Source: Peptococcaceae bacterium (GTDB lineage Bacteria > Bacillota > Peptococcia > Peptococcales > Peptococcaceae). From it: DNA of 6,934 nucleotides. The stretch spans positions 1 through 6,934 of the forward strand of contig JAFNVD010000021.1 in the NCBI GenBank assembly GCA_017383785.1, read 5' to 3'. The notes under the pieces are model-generated. The model saw only the letters and a list, made by a program, of their open reading frames with translations. It made no database searches and had not been told where the DNA came from. A program made the position numbers and the translations under genes. Shown here in pieces: positions 1-6,319 of this stretch (positions within the stretch are counted from its first letter, which is position 1; the number at the start of each line of letters is the position of its first letter).

Positions 1-614
1 AGAGCACGTTTTGCTTCGCTCTGCCCTTTCACTGCACTGAAATCATGCACTGCATATTTTGGTACACCTGTGAAATCAGGCAATGTGATTGATATAGGTT
101 GATAACCTTCCGGTTGTTGTAAAAAATCCACCACCTCTTTTAAATGACGAAAACCATATGTTTTGCTTCCGCCAATGGCACATTCCTCTTGATTCGACGC
201 CGGTACTACCATAACATACGGTTCGCCACTGTATTCCAATGAAATCGGCAGCACACCTTTTACCGGACGCAAAGACCCATCTAAGCCCAATTCTCCTAAA
301 AATAAATATCGTTCTAAATTATCACACTGTATCTGCTCTGTCACATGTAATATGGCTATTGCAATTGCCAAGTCAAAACTTGGACCTTCTTTCCGAATAT
401 AAGCCGGAGCCAGATTTACCACTACTCTGCGAGGAGGAAATTCGTATCCGGCATTTTTGATAGCAGTACGTACCCGTTCTTTGCTCTCTTTGACTGCGGT
501 ATCAGGCAAACCTACAATTTCCCACGACGGAAGCCCCGAGGCTGCATCTACTTCAATCTCTACCAAATGTACCGATAACCCTAAAAGAGCTGCACTGTTT
601 AATTGCGCCAACAT
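1..614 (-). CDS. yifB: YifB/ComM-family Mg-chelatase-like AAA+ ATPase, N-terminal part (3' end outside window)
   Basis: This is the first 204 codons of a protein that is usually about 500 residues long; it runs off the left edge with no stop or frameshift. The N-terminal ChlI/S5-like domain (about residues 1-165) is clear: LLGLSVHLVEIEVD near 10-23, SGLPSWEIVGLPDTAVKESK near 26-45, then AIKNAGYEFPPRRVVVNLAP and the GPSFDLAIAIAIL segment near 77-89. DFSAVKGQSEAKRA (191-204) is the lead-in to the Mg-chelatase AAA+ domain; the Walker A motif would lie just outside. In naturally competent bacteria ComM is a helicase that helps branch migration during DNA integration; in most Firmicutes the role of YifB is not established. 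I chose the ATG at 614 because GGAG lies 8 nt upstream and the MLAQLNSAALLG start matches the family. An in-frame ATG at 656 has no ribosome binding site. A terminator separates it from rpe, so it should have its own promoter. Confidence 0.93.
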   Translation of the reverse strand, partial: MLAQLNSAALLGLSVHLVEIEVDAASGLPSWEIVGLPDTAVKESKERVRTAIKNAGYEFPPRRVVVNLAPAYIRKEGPSFDLAIAIAILHVTEQIQCDNLERYLFLGELGLDGSLRPVKGVLPISLEYSGEPYVMVVPASNQEECAIGGSKTYGFRHLKEVVDFLQQPEGYQPISITLPDFTGVPKYAVHDFSAVKGQSEAKRA

Positions 615-696
615 ATTATCATCTCCATTAATTCCATATAATGCTATTGTATGCATGTTTATGGTACTACATTTCCGAAGAAAGTTCAACCTAGAA

Positions 697-725
697 ATTA
701 TATATTTTCCCATTTTATTTTTTTG
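697..725 (-). promoter_or_regulatory. Possible promoter for yifB
   Basis: The minus strand has TATAAT at 702-697 within an AT-rich stretch, about 80 nt before the chosen yifB start. The -35 position (725-720) reads CAAAAA, a poor match to TTGACA, so this is a candidate only. A promoter somewhere between the rpe terminator and yifB is expected because the terminator isolates the gene. The rest of 615-756 shows nothing else that I can support. Confidence 0.3.
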
Positions 726-756
726 TTGGTATTAAAGCAATAAAGAAAACCGCAAT

Positions 757-792
757 AAAAAAACGGACATGTCACTTGATGCACATGCCCGT
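757..792 (-). terminator. Rho-independent terminator after rpe
   Basis: On the minus strand a 10-bp stem (792-783 with 772-763, one G-T wobble) closes a 10-nt loop and is followed at once by a run of seven T (763-757, the first T pairing at the base of the stem). The stem begins 17 nt after the rpe stop codon. No similar T run follows the hairpin on the plus strand, so it acts toward low coordinates. It marks the end of the nucleoid protein-prpC-prkC-rsgA-rpe transcription unit. Confidence 0.88.
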
Positions 793-808
793 TCTAATGA
801 TATTCTGT

Positions 809-1447
809 TTATCTTAATGCTTCAATTGCTGCTTTGCGATCCGGTTTGCCAAATACAGCAGACCCGGCTACCAATACATTGGCACCGGCATTTACTACCA
901 AAGGCGCTGTCTCCGGTGTAATACCGCCGTCTACCTGAATCAGTGGAGATACTCCCTGTTCGTTGCACATTGCCATCAAACGTTCCAGTTTTGGTACAAT
1001 GTTAATAAACTTCTGCCCGCCAAAACCAGGGTTTACACTCATCAAAAGCACCATATCCAGTTCCGGTAAAATATAATCCAAGGTGCTCAAAGAAGTCGCA
1101 GGATTCAGAGCTACACCTGCTTTTTTGCCCAATGCATGGATGCTCTGAATGGTGCGATGTAAATGGGTACAAGCCTCTGCATGTACTACAATCATATCGG
1201 CACCGGCATCGGCAAATTCATTGATGTATTTATCCGGATTTTCAATCATCAGATGTACATCAAAAAACAGATTGCTGTGTGGGCGCAATTCTTTGATTAA
1301 GCCCGGGCCAAAAGTAATGTTCGGTACAAAATGACCGTCCATTACATCTAAGTGCAACCATTCTGCCCCGCCTTGTTCAATATCTTTTACTTCCTCTTGT
1401 AATTTGCTGAAATCCGCAGATAACAGCGAAGGTGCAATATATACCAT
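809..1447 (-). CDS. rpe: Ribulose-phosphate 3-epimerase
   Basis: A cytoplasmic TIM-barrel enzyme of 212 residues that interconverts ribulose 5-phosphate and xylulose 5-phosphate in the pentose phosphate pathway. The family pattern is complete: IAPSLLSADF at the N-terminus, HLDVMDGHFVPNITFGP (32-48) with metal ligands H32 and D34, DVHLMIENP (63-71) with H65, the MSVNPGFGGQ phosphate loop (136-145), and VDGGI (172-176) with D173 as the fourth ligand and catalytic acid. VAGSAVF (193-199) is the second phosphate-binding segment. Length is slightly below the usual 215-225 residues; nothing is missing. The start ATG is one base after the rsgA stop (TAA-T-ATG), and its AGGAG ribosome binding site lies inside the last codons of rsgA, so translation is probably coupled. 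It is the last gene of the operon, and the terminator follows 17 nt after the stop. Confidence 0.97.
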   Translation of the reverse strand: MVYIAPSLLSADFSKLQEEVKDIEQGGAEWLHLDVMDGHFVPNITFGPGLIKELRPHSNLFFDVHLMIENPDKYINEFADAGADMIVVHAEACTHLHRTIQSIHALGKKAGVALNPATSLSTLDYILPELDMVLLMSVNPGFGGQKFINIVPKLERLMAMCNEQGVSPLIQVDGGITPETAPLVVNAGANVLVAGSAVFGKPDRKAAIEALR

Positions 1448-1448
1448 A

Positions 1449-2414
1449 TTAAAAACTCCTCTCCTGCTGAATCACTTCTTCAAGAAATGCCAAATAATTA
1501 TCATATCTGCTTTGTGCTACTTCGCCATTTGCCAATGCATGTTTCACAGCGCAATCCGGTTCGTTTTTGTGCATACAAGTAGCAAAACGACAATCGCCCA
1601 ATCGATCTAAAAACTCCGGAAACAAACGGCTTAATTCTTCCCGTTTGATATCTTCCGGTACAGTCAATGTGCTAAACCCCGGAGTATCTGCCAATAATGT
1701 TTCACTATCTAACTGAAACAACTCTACATGACGTGTGGTATGACGACCGCGCCCCAGTTTTTCACTGACATGGCCCGTTGCCAGATTCCATCTGTCACTG
1801 ATGGCATTCATCAGACTAGACTTGCCCACACCCGAATTCCCGGCCAGTACAGAAAATTTACCATGCAGCAATGCTTTTACCTCTTCAATTCCTTCCCCGG
1901 TAACGGTACTGCAAAATACCATCGGAAAGCCTGTAGGTCCATAAATCTCTTTTAACTTATCCTGTGCCTCCTGATTTACCAAATCTGCTTTGTTGAAGCA
2001 TAGCACAGGGGTTACTTCGTTCCATTGGGCAAACACGGTAAGCCGATCTATCAAACGTAAATCCGGAGCCGGGTCGGCCAATGCAGTCAAAATTACCAGC
2101 TGATCCAAATTAGCTACCGGAGGGCGAACCAGTTCGTTTTTGCGAGGCAAAAGTTCTTCGATGGCACCTCCTCGGGTATCATCATCTACCCCTTCACCAA
2201 TGCGAAACAATACTTTATCACCGGGTAAAAACTTCACTTTTTTTTGACGATTTTTGCCTCTGAGAGAGCACTCATACAATTCTCCCTCAAAAGAAACATA
2301 ATAAAATCCGCTATAGCCTTTTACAATGGTGCCTTCATGCAAGTCTCCGCTTAAAGCTTCGACTGCATCCTGAGTCTGTGTATGTTGTTCTTTTTTATTT
2401 GCTTTACGGCTCAT
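1449..2414 (-). CDS. rsgA: Ribosome small subunit-dependent GTPase A (circularly permuted GTPase)
   Basis: RsgA (YloQ/CpgA in Bacillus) is a GTPase that acts late in 30S ribosome assembly. The 321 residues show an OB-fold (about 25-88), then the permuted GTPase order typical of the family: G4 NKAD (141-144), G5-like CSTVTGEG (168-175), G1/P-loop GNSGVGKSS (192-200), G2 region GRGRHTTRH (221-229) and G3 DTPG (243-246). A C-terminal zinc site follows with C275, C280, H282 and C288 (C-x4-C-x-H-x5-C). The first 25 or so residues are a polar, Lys/Gln-rich extension before the OB-fold, longer than in many homologues. The start ATG lies inside the end of prkC (11-bp overlap), with GGAG 7 nt upstream. 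Placement behind prkC is conserved in Gram-positives, and in B. subtilis PrkC is known to phosphorylate CpgA; whether it does so here is inference. Confidence 0.97.
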   Translation of the reverse strand: MSRKANKKEQHTQTQDAVEALSGDLHEGTIVKGYSGFYYVSFEGELYECSLRGKNRQKKVKFLPGDKVLFRIGEGVDDDTRGGAIEELLPRKNELVRPPVANLDQLVILTALADPAPDLRLIDRLTVFAQWNEVTPVLCFNKADLVNQEAQDKLKEIYGPTGFPMVFCSTVTGEGIEEVKALLHGKFSVLAGNSGVGKSSLMNAISDRWNLATGHVSEKLGRGRHTTRHVELFQLDSETLLADTPGFSTLTVPEDIKREELSRLFPEFLDRLGDCRFATCMHKNEPDCAVKHALANGEVAQSRYDNYLAFLEEVIQQERSF

Positions 2415-4389
2415 AGGTTTTCTCCATAATTATTTCATTATTGCTTGTAATGGTCAACTCTGCTGTACCAAAATAGGTAAAGGCCTTTTGTACTCGTTCC
2501 CCGGCAAAACAATATTCACGGAACAACTCGGTAGTACCTTTTGCATCGCTGATCGTAGCTACGACAGTACCGCTTCTAGGTACAATCAGTTCAAATTCAT
2601 CAAATTGCTGAGGACCAGGTCCACTGCTAATTATCATGGTTACACTATCACCTTCATGCAGTACTGTATCTGCCAAAGGATCCTGACGAATGACTACGCC
2701 TTTCACATACTGATCACTAGGTTCTGTTGTAATTCCGCCAATCCCCAAACCTACCATCTGCAAATCCTGCTGCGCCTGTGTCTGAGTTTTTCCAATCAGC
2801 GACGGAACAGTCACTTCCGGCGGTTCGTTGACCATAATATTGACACTGCTGCCCGGTTCCACTTCCACACCGGCCTCCGGTGATTGATACACCACCACAC
2901 CATATGGATAGTCCTTGCTGGTGACCATGGAGATTTCGCCCGGTATCAGTCCTGCATTTTCCAGCTCTACATTCCACGCTTGCTGGTTTTTCCCTGTCAA
3001 ATCAGGCACTTGCACTTTCTCAATCCCCAGGCTCAAGACTACTTGAATCTCTCTGCCTTTTTTCACAGTACTAGTGGCTGCAGGTTTTTGATTTATGATG
3101 ACACCTTTCGGAGCATCTGCACTATATACTTCATCTGCAATCACAATTTTCAGAGACTGTGCATTTAATAGTTTTTCTGCTTCCAATACTGTTTTGTTGA
3201 TTAAACTTGGCACCTGCACCTCATCATTGCCCATGAATGCCTGTGCAGCCCAGAAACTGCCGAAAAACAGTAAGAAAGCACCTAATACAAGCAATACTAC
3301 ACTTCGTTTACGCAATCTGCGTTTCGGTTCCGGTTCCTCGCGTTCTTCAATCCGATACTTCTGACTGCGAGTTTCTTCAAAACTGGTCATAACACGGGTG
3401 TGGTCATCGGTTTCATCCAAATATGCAGCAGAAGATGGTTTGCGTGCAGAACGACGCACCTCTACTTCCCCTTGTTGTTCCCGTTCCATCATATATTGCT
3501 GATAAATTTCATTATGCTTCGATACCCCAATATCTACATAAGAAGCAATACCGATCCCATGGTCATCCAGTTTTGCTTGCACATCAAGCAATGCCTCGGC
3601 CATTTCCTCCATGCTTTGGAATCGATTCACCGGATTTTTCTCCAGTGCTCTCAATACCACCAGCTCTAATTCTAACGGAATATCCCTACGTGCCACACGC
3701 AAACTTGGCGGTTTGTCCTGCATATGCTTCAGTGCAACACTCACCGGATTTTCTCCGGTAAACGGCACTTTGCCGGTCAGCATTTCATACATAACAATCC
3801 CAAGAGAATAAATATCGCTTTCAAACTCTACCTGTTCGCCTCGAGCCTGTTCCGGTGAAAAATAATGCGCCGAGCCCAATACACCATTGCTATGGGTCAT
3901 GGTCAAATGATTTACGGCCTGTGCAATACCAAAGTCTGTAATCTTGGCAATATGATTGTGGTCAATCATGATATTATGGGGTTTGATATCTTTATGCACA
4001 ATATTGTTGCTGTGTGCCTGCGCCATCCCATAACACAACTGAATGCTATAATCTAAAATCTGCTGAATCGGTAAAGAACCATGCTGCGCAATCAGTTCTT
4101 TTAACGTACAGCCATTTACATATTCCATAACCAAATACATCAAATCATCGCTTTTACCAAAATCATAGATATTAACGATGTTCTGATGATTTAATTTGGC
4201 TACCGCTTTGGCTTCGCGCTGAAACTGTTTGATAAAATCCGGATTATCAACGTACTCATCACGTAATAATTTCACTGCAACCTGACGATCCAATGCAGTA
4301 TCATACGCTTGATATACCACGGCCATACCACCGGTGCCGATTTTCTGAATCAGCTCATAACGATTTGCCAGAATTCGTTTTTCCTCCAT
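2404..4389 (-). CDS. prkC: PASTA-domain Ser/Thr protein kinase (PrkC/PknB/Stk1 type)
   Basis: A single-pass membrane kinase of 661 residues. Kinase domain at about 11-270: glycine loop GTGGMA (18-23), catalytic Lys40 in VAVK, Glu59 in helix C, HKD catalytic loop (132-134, Asp134) with Asn139, DFG (152-154), and the GSAHYFSPEQA P+1 region (172-182). Thr163, Thr165 and Ser167 in the activation loop are likely autophosphorylation sites. The HKD loop replaces the more common HRD. A charged linker (about 275-362) with several Thr/Ser and a basic end (RRLRKR) leads to one transmembrane helix (about 363-385). Outside are three PASTA domains (about 389-455, 456-522, 524-590), which in this family bind peptidoglycan fragments or lipid II. 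A further domain of about 70 residues (591-661) follows the last PASTA. The start has a near-perfect ribosome binding site. The cognate phosphatase lies 27 nt upstream. The family controls cell-wall growth, spore germination and dormancy exit. Confidence 0.97.
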   Translation of the reverse strand: MEEKRILANRYELIQKIGTGGMAVVYQAYDTALDRQVAVKLLRDEYVDNPDFIKQFQREAKAVAKLNHQNIVNIYDFGKSDDLMYLVMEYVNGCTLKELIAQHGSLPIQQILDYSIQLCYGMAQAHSNNIVHKDIKPHNIMIDHNHIAKITDFGIAQAVNHLTMTHSNGVLGSAHYFSPEQARGEQVEFESDIYSLGIVMYEMLTGKVPFTGENPVSVALKHMQDKPPSLRVARRDIPLELELVVLRALEKNPVNRFQSMEEMAEALLDVQAKLDDHGIGIASYVDIGVSKHNEIYQQYMMEREQQGEVEVRRSARKPSSAAYLDETDDHTRVMTSFEETRSQKYRIEEREEPEPKRRLRKRSVVLLVLGAFLLFFGSFWAAQAFMGNDEVQVPSLINKTVLEAEKLLNAQSLKIVIADEVYSADAPKGVIINQKPAATSTVKKGREIQVVLSLGIEKVQVPDLTGKNQQAWNVELENAGLIPGEISMVTSKDYPYGVVVYQSPEAGVEVEPGSSVNIMVNEPPEVTVPSLIGKTQTQAQQDLQMVGLGIGGITTEPSDQYVKGVVIRQDPLADTVLHEGDSVTMIISSGPGPQQFDEFELIVPRSGTVVATISDAKGTTELFREYCFAGERVQKAFTYFGTAELTITSNNEIIMEKTYEP

Positions 4390-4393
4390 ACTG

Positions 4394-4401
4394 TCACCTC
4401 C
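4394..4401 (-). promoter_or_regulatory. Strong ribosome binding site of prkC
   Basis: The minus strand reads GGAGGTGA, an 8-base complement to the 16S rRNA anti-Shine-Dalgarno end, with GGAGG 7 nt before the ATG at 4389. It is the strongest such site in the operon and fixes the kinase start. It lies in the 27-nt gap after the phosphatase stop codon. Confidence 0.85.
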
Positions 4402-4416
4402 ATTCCTCTCAGACGT

Positions 4417-5163
4417 TTATATTTCCTTTTTGTCGTGCAAATATAATATCAGCGTCAGATTGTCTCTTGCGCCCTGTTCTACCCCTTTATTCAGCAAAAT
4501 ATCCACTGCCTGATCCAACAAAACAGTGCCGGTACGCACCGATTCGCAAACGGCAATGATATCCTCTGTACTAACAGCATTGTATAGGCCATCTGTGCAG
4601 AGCACCAGTACATCATCGGCTCTCATGATCTGCTGCAAATATTGGCCTTCTACATAAGCCTCCGGCCCCAATGCTTTCATCAGCACATTTTTCTGTTTTT
4701 CATCATTTAGGGAAATTTCCTGACCCCTACGAATCAATTCTGCATAGTAAGTATGATCCACAGAAATCTGAATCAACTCACCATCACGATACATATAACA
4801 GCGGCTATCTCCTACATGGCCCAAATACAGTTGGTCTTGTTTCACAACCGCAGCTGTCAAGGTTGTACCCATAATCCCATCGTGCAGATGTTCTTGCAAC
4901 GCATTGATGCGTGAATTGGCTGTTTGAAACAAGAGACGCATATGTTCTAACGAAAACTCTGCAGGCAAAGTATCTGCCTCCAATTGCGCAAACTGCTCTA
5001 CCGCAATTCTGCTGGCCAACTGCCCATGCTCATGGCCGCCCATGCCATCAGCAATCACCAGCAACTGCACTACATCGCCATTTGGCATCTCTACAGAACG
5101 AATCTCATAACGGTCTTCATTGTCCTTACGCTGCCCTATATTGCTCCCTCCTGCAGCATTCAT
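4417..5163 (-). CDS. prpC: PP2C-family Ser/Thr protein phosphatase (PrpC/Stp1 type)
   Basis: A soluble Mn/Mg-dependent phosphatase of 248 residues, the usual size for the stand-alone bacterial PP2C that reverses PrkC phosphorylation. Motifs in order: NIGQRKDNEDR at the N-terminus with the phosphate-binding Arg12 and metal ligand D17; IADGMGGHEHG (37-47) with D39 and G40; MGTTLTAAVV (98-107); GHVGDSRCY (115-123); VDHTY (135-139); LCTDGLYN (188-195) with D191; GARDNLTLIL (231-240) with D234. All core metal ligands are present, so it should be active. No signal peptide or membrane segment is seen. The start ATG has AAGGAGG (5172-5178) 8 nt upstream, directly abutting the stop codon of the nucleoid-associated protein gene. 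The 15-nt gap leaves no room for a promoter, so the gene is co-transcribed with its upstream neighbour and with prkC. Confidence 0.96.
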   Translation of the reverse strand: MNAAGGSNIGQRKDNEDRYEIRSVEMPNGDVVQLLVIADGMGGHEHGQLASRIAVEQFAQLEADTLPAEFSLEHMRLLFQTANSRINALQEHLHDGIMGTTLTAAVVKQDQLYLGHVGDSRCYMYRDGELIQISVDHTYYAELIRRGQEISLNDEKQKNVLMKALGPEAYVEGQYLQQIMRADDVLVLCTDGLYNAVSTEDIIAVCESVRTGTVLLDQAVDILLNKGVEQGARDNLTLILYLHDKKEI

Positions 5164-5178
5164 GCAATACGCCTCCTT

Positions 5179-6171
5179 TTATCGATTGATTATTTCACCT
5201 ACATTTTTGATATTAATAGATATGGTACCATTGTCATTGGTAACAAACTCAATATAATCGGTGTTGTTGAAAAAGTCAGACGGTACTGTGAGTTCAATAC
5301 CGGTATCTGTTTTGATTTTATGTGACTTGTTGGTGCGTACTGCATAGTCACGGTCTACCTCGGTCACTTTAGGCAGACTGGCATGTTCAATCTGCTCCAT
5401 ATAAGAATCCCGCATACCGCTATGGTGTTCAAACACCTTGCGACCTACTTCGGCAGGCTCAATCCGTTCGGATTTCTGGCCGGCTTCCAAGAGCACTGCT
5501 TTTGCCTGACAAATAGCCTGTGTTGGATTTTGACCAAACTCCTCCGCTACTTTTGTAACAATTTTATGCACCTTTTTGATAGTGTCTTTAGAAGATACCG
5601 GCATCGTACAGTTCAGTAAACGATCCGGTAAAAGATATACTTCTTCGCCGTCTAAAATACGTTTTTTATCTACAAATCGTAGGCTCCAGTCTTCCATATT
5701 GATGAATGCAAACATGGTAAGTTTTTGTGTCGGATTTGGCAAGATTGCAAAGTGCTGAATGATTTGATTGCTTGCCTGATTGTCTTGATAACTAATCTTG
5801 TGTGTATATCCTAACTGATTGTTATACAGCAAAATTCCAAAATGCTGAATCTCGCCTGCCAAAAACTCTACCGCAACAAAATCCATGGCACGTTCTTCGC
5901 CACACAGCATGAGGTCTTTGTGCAGTTTATCAGCCATTTCCTGTGTAATAGCAGCAAAAACATCTTTATCAGCCTGATAGCGTTCCAGTTTTTGACGAAT
6001 CGGATTGACATCCCCTAAACGGCTTGGATGGGCTGCCGCATCTTTCCATGATTTTTCTAAATGTTTCTGTAAATATTCAAACAGTTCTCTGTCTAAATCC
6101 AAATCAGAAAATACCGGTACACCGGAGTTTAAATCTAAAATATGTAAAATTGCACGTTTTACCTGAATCAT
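5179..6171 (-). CDS. Nucleoid-associated protein, NA37/NdpA (YejK) family
   Basis: I read this 330-residue protein as the 37-kDa nucleoid-associated family (NA37/YejK). Family hallmarks are the start MIQVKRAILHILDLNSGVPVF, the central FLAGEIQHFGILLYNN strand-turn (103-118), the ISYQDN segment near 126-131, and the C-terminal HKIKTDTGIELTVPSDFF plus NGTISINIKNVGEI. Escherichia coli YejK is nucleoid-bound and has been reported to interact with topoisomerase IV; the role of the Firmicutes members is not established. The reading frame stays open upstream to a TTG at 6198 and an ATG at 6183, but neither has a ribosome binding site. The ATG at 6171 has GAGG 6 nt upstream and gives the family-type N-terminus, so I use it. 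No membrane segment or signal peptide is visible. It is the first gene of the prpC-prkC-rsgA-rpe operon. Confidence is high for the family and low for the biological role. Confidence 0.85.
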   Translation of the reverse strand: MIQVKRAILHILDLNSGVPVFSDLDLDRELFEYLQKHLEKSWKDAAAHPSRLGDVNPIRQKLERYQADKDVFAAITQEMADKLHKDLMLCGEERAMDFVAVEFLAGEIQHFGILLYNNQLGYTHKISYQDNQASNQIIQHFAILPNPTQKLTMFAFINMEDWSLRFVDKKRILDGEEVYLLPDRLLNCTMPVSSKDTIKKVHKIVTKVAEEFGQNPTQAICQAKAVLLEAGQKSERIEPAEVGRKVFEHHSGMRDSYMEQIEHASLPKVTEVDRDYAVRTNKSHKIKTDTGIELTVPSDFFNNTDYIEFVTNDNGTISINIKNVGEIINR

Positions 6172-6222
6172 AGTATCCCTCATTATCGTAATTTTCAATC
6201 ATATAGTTTCGCTCATATATGC

Positions 6223-6282
6223 AAATAGGCAGAACTAGCTTATCTTATTTATTATAACAAAGATAAGCCGTTCTGCCTATTT
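6223..6282. terminator. Long inverted repeat, probable bidirectional terminator between the permease gene and the operon
   Basis: Arms 6223-6246 and 6260-6282 pair over 22 bp: 13 bp outside (6223-6235 with 6270-6282), a small asymmetric bulge (TA against C), then 9 bp inside (6238-6246 with 6260-6268). The loop is 13 nt. On the plus strand the repeat is followed by CTTTTT, a good U tract, but no plus-strand gene reads into it. On the minus strand, where the permease gene stops 37 nt before it, only TTT followed by GCAT comes after the stem. I infer that it ends permease transcription and also blocks antisense transcription from the operon side. Confidence 0.65.
6251..6279 (-). promoter_or_regulatory. 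Predicted sigma-A promoter of the nucleoid protein-prpC-prkC-rsgA-rpe operon
   Basis: On the minus strand TGTTATAAT (6259-6251) is a perfect extended -10 element. TAGGCA (6279-6274) lies 17 nt upstream and matches four of six bases of the -35 consensus. The predicted start of transcription is near 6244, giving a leader of about 70 nt before the ATG at 6171. The -35 lies in one arm of the inverted repeat and the -10 in its loop, so the promoter and hairpin share sequence. No other good promoter is seen in this intergenic region. Confidence 0.55.
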
Positions 6283-6319
6283 CTTTTTCATATTATTTTT
6301 TGTTTCTGTACAGGTTTTG

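Noticed and set aside
671..684. Four-pair hairpin with a UUCG loop upstream of yifB
   Set aside because: The stem is too short to support a structure or a regulatory role.
239..735. Plus-strand open frames of 73 and 92 codons opposite yifB and its upstream region
   Set aside because: They lie mostly antisense to a clear family member, have no convincing ribosome binding sites and give low-complexity, non-family translations.
2717..2977. Minus-strand 86-codon frame inside prkC
   Set aside because: It is an out-of-frame shadow of the PASTA region, with composition biased by the overlapping codons and no recognisable motif.
5666..5674. DnaA-box-like TTATCTACA inside the NA37 gene
   Set aside because: It is a single imperfect site within coding sequence, with no cluster or AT-rich unwinding element; this is expected by chance.
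6172..6198. Longer N-terminus for the NA37 protein from TTG at 6198 or ATG at 6183
   Set aside because: Neither start has a ribosome binding site, and the family normally begins at the MIQVKRAILHILD segment, which has GAGG at proper spacing.
6190..6204. CodY-like AATTTTC half-site in the operon leader
   Set aside because: Only one half matches the known AATTTTCWGAAAATT consensus; the second half does not.
6200..6221. Small AT-rich inverted repeat (CATATA/TATATG) and a 5-codon frame (MSETI) in the operon leader
   Set aside because: A six-pair AT stem is weak, and the short frame has no ribosome binding site; both are likely by chance in AT-rich DNA.
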